A stretch of 16,556 nucleotides of DNA from assembly GCA_044450785.1 (NCBI GenBank), contig JBIOJM010000232.1, positions 1 through 16,556 on the forward strand, read 5' to 3'. The notes under the pieces are model-generated. The model had not been told where the DNA came from. It made no database searches and saw only the letters and a list, made by a program, of their open reading frames with translations. Numbering within the stretch: the first letter of the stretch is position 1; the number at the start of each line of letters is the position of its first letter. The DNA comes from JBIOJM01 sp044450785. GTDB lineage: Bacteria; Planctomycetota; Planctomycetia; Isosphaerales; Isosphaeraceae. Both the position numbers and the translations under genes were made by a program. Positions 1-9,200 of the stretch are shown one piece after another.

Positions 1-30
1 GCGCTGCTGCACGCGCTGTCCACCCCCCCT

Positions 31-86
31 GGCCCCCCCCTCGGAAAGGGGGGGAAAGACGGCGCGTTCGTAGCGGGGGAACGCGC
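31..86. repeat. Two short GC-rich hairpins downstream of the giant gene
   Basis: Two simple hairpins lie here. The first pairs seven C (34-40) with seven G (48-54) around the loop TCGGAAA. The second pairs GCGCGTTC (62-69) with GAACGCGC (79-86) around a 9-nt loop. Both lie about 110-170 bp past the stop codon of the minus-strand giant gene. On that strand the second stem is followed by CGTCTTTCC, so it could act as a weak terminator. There is no clean U-tract, so the terminator role is inference. Confidence 0.4.
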
Positions 87-141
87 GCAATGAAATCAGG
101 ATGAACTCCCCGCCGCTGCAAGACCCACATCTCATCACCCC

Positions 142-238
142 AGGGTGGGCCGAGTCTTCGAGGCCGACAAGGGCAAGCCGATGGCGGCGTTGCCAGGTCT
201 CATCGAAATCGGTGGGCCTCGAAGACTCGACCCACCCT
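142..238. repeat. Inverted-repeat element (about 97 bp, MITE/REP-like) overlapping the giant gene's stop
   Basis: The arms 142-165 and 215-238 are 24 bp long and complementary except for one position (C/T at 151). They enclose a 49-bp centre. There is no coding capacity of its own. The form fits a small non-autonomous mobile or REP-type repeat, but with one copy in the window this is inference. The right arm is translated as the end of the giant minus-strand protein (GRVFEAHRFR), and the TGA stop at 200-202 lies in the centre, so the element supplies about the last 12 residues and the stop. Confidence 0.7.
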
Positions 239-3200
239 ACGAAGACGCGGAACCCATCGAGCCTCGCGCCGGCCACGGCCGGCCACGACCCCGCGTTCCC
301 ACGTCATCGACAGCGCCATCGACGCCGCGGCAATTCCCATCATTGCATGAACCGGCGACTCGCTCCGCTCGTCAATCGCCGGCGGCTCGATCCGGAGCAC
401 TCGGTTCGAGCGCCGCACCGACCCACCCAGCTCCTCGAGCGCCGCGTCGACCGCCGCCACGACTGGCGGGAAGCCGGCTCGGCTCACCACCCTCATGCCG
501 GCCGTGGACTCATTTCTCGAGACCCCGCTCCTCGTTCCGCCGGTCGGCGCCGGCTTTCCACCTGGGTCTGGCGAGTCGTCACCCCCGCGCGAACCGGACC
601 GGGATTTCATCTCGGACCGCGCCGGATCGGCCTGAGAAGGAGCGAGGCCCGAAGGAGCTTGAGTCTCGACGCGTGGCGAGCCGGAGGCTTTGCCTTCCTC
701 GCCCGCGGTGGGGGCCCGCTCGCTGCCCACCAGCCGGGCGCGAAGCTCTTGCCATGCGTCGTCCAGCCCGACGGCGAACCGCGCCCAAGGGGCGAGCCGA
801 TCCACCGGGGCAGTGGCCTGGCCGGCGGTGCTCGAATCGTCCGGGTTTTTCACCTCGGGCTCGCCGATGCCGCCACCGTCGTTGTCCTTGCTCGGGCTGA
901 GAAGACTCTGTCCCAACCCGGTCGATCCGCCGGGTGAGAAGGCGGCCAAGAGCGCCGTGCCGCCGCCGGCGGATTCCAGCTCGCTCTCCAGGTTCCCCGG
1001 GACGACGGTCAAGGTCACGAGCGTGGCGATCAGGTCGAGCACCGAGCCGCTCGAGCCCCCGAGCTGCGCGACTTGCACGATCGTCACGCCGGGGGCCGGC
1101 GACGGACCGAAGAGCGACGCCGAGCCCGGCCCCAGGATCGCCCCGGCCCCGCCCAGGTCGAACGTCATCTGCAGCGCCGCCTCGCGCCCCGCGGTGCTCA
1201 CATAAAAGCTCAAGACGCCGTCGGACACCCCGCCGAAGCTGACCGCCGTCGGGTTGGGCGCGGCGGGGCTGCTCAGGCTCTGGCTCAGGCTCAACCCCCC
1301 ACTCCCGCCCAGCAATAGCGCCAGGTGCCCGTCGCCGTTATTGCCGACCACGAGGTCGGTGAAGCCGTTGCCGTTGAAGTCGCCGGCAAAGCCGGTGATG
1401 GGCGAATTGCCCCCGGTCGCGAAGCTCTGGATCACGGGGTTTGCCGAGCCGGCGTTGGAGATCAACGTCCCGTTGTTCGACCCGGCATTGAGGGTGGCCA
1501 GGCCCAGGCCCAGCCCGCTGAAATTGCCCAGGAACAGCGCCGCCGGGTCCTGGCCGACGGAGTAGGTCTTCGTCGCCTGCGGCTGGTCGTTGAAGAACCC
1601 GCCTCCGACGCTCGGAAAGACCTGGACGTTGTCGGCCTGGCTGTTGGCCACGGCGAGCTCGGTCTGGCCGCCTCCCAGCAGGTTTCCCACCACCGTCGCG
1701 ACCGGTCCGGCGTCGGTCTGGATCCGCGGCCCTGGGATCAAGGTCCAGCTCGACCCGCTGCCTTGACCGAGCAACACCGAGATGTCGTTGGAGCCGGTGT
1801 CGGCGACCAGCAGGTCGGGCTGACCGTTCAGATTGGCAACCGTCAGTCCGGTCGGGTCGGTGCCGACGGCAAAGCCGGTGGTGCCGCCGATCGGCGGCCC
1901 GAACTGGCCGTTGCCCAGGCCGGGGTAAACCAACACGTTGTTGCCGCCGCTGTTGGCCACGATCAGGTCCGGGATGCCGTCGCCGTTTAAGTCCGCCAGC
2001 TTGACGGCGCCGGGGGCGAGCACGCCGGTGGTCTGGTTGCCAATGACCGTGGGGCCAGTGGAGTTCTGGCTGGCGGAGCCGTAGACGACCGTGACCTGGT
2101 TGAGCGACTGGTCGGCGAAAACGAAGTCGAGGACGCCGTTGCCGGTGAGGTCGGCGACGGCCAGGGCGATGGCCGACTTGACGGGTTCGAACGGGCGGAA
2201 GGTGCCGTCGCCGTTTCCCACGAGGATCAGCACGTCGCCATAGGCGTTGCCGACCAGGAGGTCGAGCCGGCCGTTGCCCAGGAGGTCGGCGACGGTCAAA
2301 CCGGTGGGATCGGTGCCGGCGTCGTAGTTGACCGGAGACGAGAAGCCGCCTTTGCCATTGCCCAGGTAGATGCTCACGCCATTGGCGGTGAGGACGGCCA
2401 GGTCGTCGATTCCGTTGCCGGTGAAGTCGCCCATGCGGACGACCTGGACCGGGCTCGCGGTCTGGAGGGCGACGGGATTGGCGAAGCGGCCTTGCCCCAG
2501 GCCGGCGAGCACGTCGAGCGTATACGAGCCGGGGTTGATCGTCACGAGGCTGGTCGGACCGTCGGGCGTGAGCGGGCCGGCGGCGACGCCCGCCGTCGCG
2601 TCCAGGCTGGTGACCTCGGGCGAACTGCCGGGATCGATCTCGGACAAACCGGTCCCGGCACGGTAGGGCACAGGCGGGGCGAAGGTCCCATCGCCCAGGT
2701 TGTACAAGATGCTCACCTGGGCGGTCAGCTTGTTGGTGACGACCAGGTCGAGCGCGCCGCTCCCCGTGGTATCGACCGCCTGGACGTCGGAGACGCCCAG
2801 GCCGACGGACAGGGTCACAGGTGGCAGGAAGGCCGGGGGAATCAACTGGGGATTGATGGGACCGATGAACTGGCTTCGGTTGAACGTGGTGCCGAAGAAC
2901 ACCGACAAGGTGCCGTCGCCGGCATTGCGGACGACCAGGTCGGTAAAGCCATCGCCGGTCAAGTCGGCCGCGATGATTTGCGCCGGTAGGCGGCCGGTGG
3001 CCAGCGATCCGACCCGGACAAAGCCGCCATCGCGGTAAACGTAAAACGAGATTGCATCGTCGTGGGCGTCGACGCTGGCGAGCACGGGCCCTTGATCCGT
3101 ATTCGGGACCCAAACGATATCGCGGGAGGGAAAGCCGGGGTTGACCGTGATGGGCGGCTCGAAGGTGCCGGGCTGCCCGGGGATGCCCTGGCGATAGAGA

Positions 3201-6200
3201 ATATCTCCGGCCCCATCGACGACCAGGACATCGTCGGTGCCGTCGCCATTGACGTCGGCCACCAGGGGCGTAGCGTAAGGGGTCGTGACGAGCTGGCCGG
3301 GGTCTACGAACGTGCCGTCGCCATTTCCCAACAGTATGGAGACGTCGTTGGAGTTGTAGTTGGCGACGGCCAGGTCGAGCCGGCCGTCGCCATTGAAGTC
3401 CCCCGCCACGATGGACTGTGGAGACAACCCCACCGAGTACTCAAGCGCGGGCTGGAAGGTGCCGTCGCCGTTGCGCAGCAGGATGGAAACGTTGCCGCCC
3501 CAGTTGGTGACGGCGAGGTCGAGCTTGCCGTCGCCGGTGAAGTCGCCCGCCACGATCGAGTCTGGCGCCCACCCCACCGCGTACTGAACCGCGGGCTGGA
3601 AGGTGCCGTCGCCGTTGCCCAGCAGCACCCATACACCGCCGGGATCGTTCTTTTTGCCGTAGGTTCTCACATTGCCCTGATCCGCCACGGCCAGGTCGAG
3701 CCGGCCGTCACCGGTGAAATCGCCCGCCACGATGGCGACTGGAGCCACCCCCACCGCGTAAGTAACCTGGGGCTGGAACGTACCGTCGCCGTTGCCCAAG
3801 AGCACGGAGACGGTGCCGCCCAAAAGGGTGTTAGTGACGGCGTTGTAGTTGTAGCCTGCCACGGCCAGGTCGAGGCGGCCGTTGCCAGTGAAGTCCCCTG
3901 CCACGATGGCGATTGGGATCGACCCCACCGCGTACGTCACCGCAGGCTGAAACGTGCCGTCGCCGTTGCCCAAGAGCACCGAGACTTCGCCCGCATAGGT
4001 GTTGGTGACGGAGTTGTAGTTGTAGCCTGCCACGGCCAGGTCGAGGCGGCCGTTGCCAGTGAAGTCGCCCGGCACGATGGCATCTGGCTCTGAACCCGCC
4101 GCGTACTGGACCGCGGGCTGGAAGGTGCCATCGCCGTTGCCCAGCAGGATGGACACGTCGTTTGAGCCGAAGTTGGCGACGGCCAGGTCGAGGCGGCCGT
4201 CCCCGTTGAAGTCCCCCGCCACGATGGCCCACGGGTCCAATCCCACCGCGTAAGTAACCTGCGGCGCGAAGGTGCCATCGCCGTTGCCCAGCAGGATGGA
4301 GACGTCGTTGGAATAGGAGTTGGCAACGGCGAGGTCGAGCTTGCCGTCGGCGGTGAAGTCCCCCGCCACGATCGCGAGTGGGATCAGCCCGACCGCATCA
4401 GTGACCTGGGACTGGAACGTCCCGTTGCCATTTCCCAACAGTATGGAGAAGTTAGTGGCGGCGAGGTCGAGCCGGCCGTCGCCATTGAAGTCGCCCGCCA
4501 CGATGGACACCTGTTGCTCATATCCCCAGTCGGTAATAATCTGGGGTTGGAAGGTGCCATCGCCGTTGCCCATCAACACCGAAACGTCGGCCTCGCAGGC
4601 GACGGCGAGGTCGAGCTTTCCGTCCCCATTGAAGTCGCCCGCCACGATGGCGTCTGGGCCCGACCCGACCGCGTAGGTGACCTGGGGCTGGAAGGTGCCA
4701 TCGCCGTTGCCCAGAAGCACCGATACCGTGCCGCTGTATTCGTTCGCGACGGCGAGGTCGAGCTTCCCGTCGCCGCTGAAGTCCCCCGCCACGATCGCGT
4801 CTGGGTCCGATCCCACCGCGTAGGTCACCGGGCTCTGGAATGTGCCGTCGCCGTTGCCCAGCAGCACGGAGACGTCGTTGGAATTCACGTTGGCCACGGC
4901 CAGGTCGAGGTGGCCGTTGCCAGCGAAGTCACCGGCTACGATGGCATATGGATCCGATCCTGCTGCGTACTGGACCGCGGGTTGGAATGTGCCATCGCCG
5001 TTGCCCAGCAGCACGCTCACGCCGCCGGGAGGGTTCCCAACGGGGTAGGAGTACTCATTACCCTGATCGACCACGGCGAGGTCGACCTTGCCGTCACCGG
5101 TGAAGTCGCCCGCCACGATGGCACGTGGGTACGTTCCCACCGCGTAAGTCACCTGGGGCTGGAAGGTGCCATCTCCGTTGCCCAGCAGCACCGATACCGT
5201 GTTGTCATTTGAGTTGGCGACGGCCAGGTCGAGATGGCCGTTGCCAGTGAAATCCCCCGTCACGATGGCGTCTGGTTGCGACCCGACCGCGTAGGTGACC
5301 TGGGGCTGGAAGGTGCCATCGCCGTTGCCCAGCAGCACGGAGACTTCACCCGCGTAGGTGGAGGTGTCGAGCGCAGCGAAGGCCAGGTCGAGGTGGCCGT
5401 CGCCGGTGAAGTCCCCCGCGACTATTGCTGTTGGGTTTGCGCCAACCGGGCGCGGCTGGAACGGCGCGTCGGCTGGCATCAATATGGTCGTAAAGGTGTA
5501 TATGCCTTGGCCGCCTGTGCTCGTGCTGTCTACCTTAAGGTGGTAGGTCCCGGTCGCGAGATGCTGGTTGATCAGGTCATCGGGAACGGCGGGCGAGAGG
5601 CCGTCGCTCTGGACGACGACATTGCCTTGAGAGTCGAGCAGCGAAAGCTGTGTTGTAAGGCCCTGGGCATGAACGACGGCGATCAGGAGCACGTCCGTGG
5701 TCGCGTCGATCGCGACACGGTCGATGGCCAGACCGCGAATCGTGACATTTCCGCCCGAGATGGCCAGTGGGCTCGAGCTCCCCGGCGATTGGCTGTCGAA
5801 CGCAATCAGCGGCGTGCCGGCAAAGCCAGGCTGAGTGGTCCCGTCGATGAGCACGGAGGCCGTGATTGTGGGGAGGGGAGAGAGCGGGACGATCGTTTGC
5901 ACGCCGGAACCAGCGATGTCGAAGTCGATCGTGTTCGTCGCGCCGGTGTCGGCGTTGGAATCGAGGATCGCTTGGCGGAGCGAGCCGGGACCGCTGTCGG
6001 CTGTCGTGTTCACCACTTTGACGTGGTCCGTGATCACGAATTGCGTCTGGAGTGGCGGGGCGCCGTAGGAATTGGCACCGCCCGTGAGCTTGGCGAAGAC
6101 TTGAGGCCCGGCAGGCGGAGTGTAGGTCATGCCGTCGAGCGCCGCGTCGAGCGCCGCCAGCGGACCGCTGTACGAGAGCGATCCGGTCCCATCACCCGAG

Positions 6201-9200
6201 CCGGTCAGGCCCGCGGTACTCGACCGCGTCAGCGTCCCGTCGGAGACCGAGAGCGTCAGGTTCCAGACCGGGTTGAACGGCCCGGCATTGGGGTCCTCGA
6301 TCGCGATTCCGTCGCCCGACTTGGTCGAGAAAACCAGCGCTTGGCTGGCCACCGCGCGAAGGGAAAGTGAAGGCGCCTGCAATGTAACCTCACGGGTCGA
6401 GACTTCAGAGGTGTTGCCCTGGGGGTCGGTCGCGGTGGCCGTGACGATGGGCAGGCCGGCCGGCGGGGTGAACGGGACATCGAAGACCGCCTGCCCCCGG
6501 CTGTTGGTCGTCACCTGCAAGGACCCGAGGTAGTCCTCGGCTTCACCAGCGCCGCCCGGGCCAGACGCGGCGCTGGCGTAGAGATCGATGCGGAAGGTCG
6601 TGTCGGGCATGCTGCCCCACAGCCTCCCCTCGTGCTGGCCGTTGGCGGCGGTGAAGATGATCGGGAAGTTCTGGAGGTTGTTCGGTCCCTGGCGCGGAGA
6701 GGTCGAGTTGGCCGTCACCCCGTCGTCGCCGAGGTCGATGGCCTGTCCGGTGTTGCCGAAGATCCGATTGGCGGTGATTTGATTGCCGACCGACCCGTCC
6801 CCAGTGACCGTAACGCCCGGCCCGCCGTTGTCGGTGATCAGGTTGCCCGCGATCGCCGACGTGCCGCCGATCGTGTTGTTCGTGGCGCCGTTCTGGATGA
6901 TCACCCCTGAGTCGCCGTTGCCCAGGGATTGGGTGCCGGAAGCATCGGTTCCGATGAAATCACCCTCCACGACATTACCAGTCGTGCCGGCATCGGAGAT
7001 GTAGACGCCGTAGACCACGTTGGCCGAGATCGTGTTGCCCGATCCGCTCGCCGTATCGCCGATGATGTTGTTGCTGGCCCCGGCGAAGACGGCCACGCCT
7101 CTGGCGGCGTTGCCCAGATGCTGTGAGCCGCTGATGTCGGTACCGATGAGGTCTCCCTCGACGACATTGCCGGTCGTCCCACTTCCGATGATGTGCACGC
7201 CGTCCCAGCCATTGCCCGAGATCACGTTGCTGGAACCTGCGACCGTCCCGCCTATCGTGTTGTTCGTGGCGCCGTTCTGGATGATCACCCCTGAGTCGCC
7301 GTTGCCCAGGGATTGGGTGCCGGAAGCATCGGTTCCGATGAAATCACCGTCCACGACATTACCAGTCGTGCCGGCATCGGAGATGTAGACGCCGTAGACC
7401 ACGTTGGCCGAGATCGTGTTGCCCGATCCGCTCGCCGTATCGCCGATGATGTTGTTGCTGGCCCCGGCGAAGACGGCCACGCCGCTGGCGGCGTTGCCCA
7501 GATGCTGTGAGCCGCTGATGTCAGTGCCGATAAGGTCTCCCTCGACGACATTGCCGGTCGTCCCACTTCCGATGATGTGCACGCCGTCCCAGCCATTGCC
7601 CGAGATCACGTTGCTGGAACCTGCGACCGTCCCGCCTATCGTGTTCGAAGCTGCGCCATTGTCGATCTGGACGCCACTGTACGCGTTGCCGAGAGCCGCG
7701 GTGCCGGTGATGTCGGTCCCAATGAGATTCCCCTGCACGACGACTCCAGTGGTCCCCGCGTCGTCCAGCCACACCCCCCAGTTCCCGTTGGCCGAGATGA
7801 CGTTGCCGGCCCCGGCAGCCGTCCCGCCGATGGTCACATCTGACGCAGCATCGCCCGAGACTCCCCAATCGCCGACATAGACGCCGCTGTAGGCGTTGCC
7901 CAGGGCCTTGGTGCCGGTCACGTCGGTGCCGATCAGGTTGCCCTGGACCACCTCGCCGACGTCGAGGACGCCGTGCAAGGTCACGCCCCCTTGGTGGTTT
8001 CCCGAGATCAGGTTGCCCGCACCGGACGCTGTACCGCCGACCGTGACGCTGCCCGATTCCTGAATCTCAACTCCCCAGAAGGCGTTGCCAAGGGCGGAGG
8101 TCCCTGTCACGTCCGTCCCGATCCGGTTCCCGGCGACGACGTTGGAATTCGCCCTGACCACCATCTGAACTCCATCGGCGCCATTTCCGGAAATGACATT
8201 GCCCTCATCACGAATCGCCGGGCCACCTGACGGATTGACCCCGATCCAGTTGGACGAGGCGCCTTCGGCGAGGAAGACGCCGTCACCGGCAATGCCCAGG
8301 GAACGAGTCCCGGTCACGTCGGTCCCGAGAAAGTTGCCCGCGACGAGGTTGCCGTCGGTTCCAGTGCCCCAGATGTCAATCGCATCATTGTTGCTCCCCG
8401 CGATGACGTTGCGCTCGCCCACATCGTCGACGCTCGCGCCGTCGGTGCCGATCCGGTTGCCCGAGGCGCCGCCGGCAATCGCCACACCGCCGCCGAAGTA
8501 ATTTCCCTGCGAGTCGCCGAGCGGTTGAGTGCCGTTGTTCAGAGCGACTGATCCCGAGATGTCAGTGCCGAGGAAGTTGCCCGCGACGGCGTTGCCATCC
8601 GTCCCTTGCCCGGTGATCCAGACACCAGCGAACAGGTTGCCGCTGAGCAGGTTCCGCTCGCTCGTGTCGTTGACGCCGTCTCCGTTGGTCCCGATCAGGT
8701 TGTTCGCGGCGCCCGCATCGATCTCGACCCCCGCATAGTTGGGTTCGGCCTGCGTGCCGGTTGGGTCGGTGCCCAGGAAGTTACCGTAGATCCAGTCGCC
8801 GGTCGCGCTGGTCCCGGTGATGTAGATGCCGGCGCCCTGGCTGAAATTGTTGATATCGAGCCCGCGGACGGTGACCTCCGGACCGGTGATCACGAGGCCG
8901 TCGCCCGTGCGGGTCTGGCTGCCGCTCAGCTCGATCAGCGGGGTGCCGGCGAAACCCGGCTGCGACCAGCCGTCGATCAGGACGGGCGCGCTGATCTGGG
9001 GTAACGAAGACGCCGGCTCGATCGTCTGCACGCCGGTCCCCGAGATCTCGAAGTCGATCGTGTTCGTCGCTCCGACGGCATTGTCGGAATCGAGGATCGC
9101 CTGCCGGAGCGAGCCGGGACCGTTGTCGGCGGTGTTCGACACGGCGAATGTGGACAGCAGCGTCCGGTCCTCCATCCATTCCAGGCGGGGGCGGATGCGC

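Noticed and set aside
1338..3113. 591-codon same-strand frame overlapping the giant gene
   Set aside because: The translation is almost all Arg, Gly, Pro and Gln, typical of a shifted frame in GC-rich DNA.
3300..5440. Regularly spaced similar blocks (about every 155 bp) that look like a CRISPR or satellite array
   Set aside because: The blocks are in-frame protein repeats (FG-GAP) within one long reading frame, the spacing varies with insert length, and the 'spacers' encode the same domain.
3062..6370. Long plus-strand open frames opposite the giant gene (for example 3062-4093, 4514-5212, 5234-6370)
   Set aside because: They mirror the repeat structure of the minus-strand gene, carry no recognisable domain, and are expected opposite a high-GC repetitive gene.
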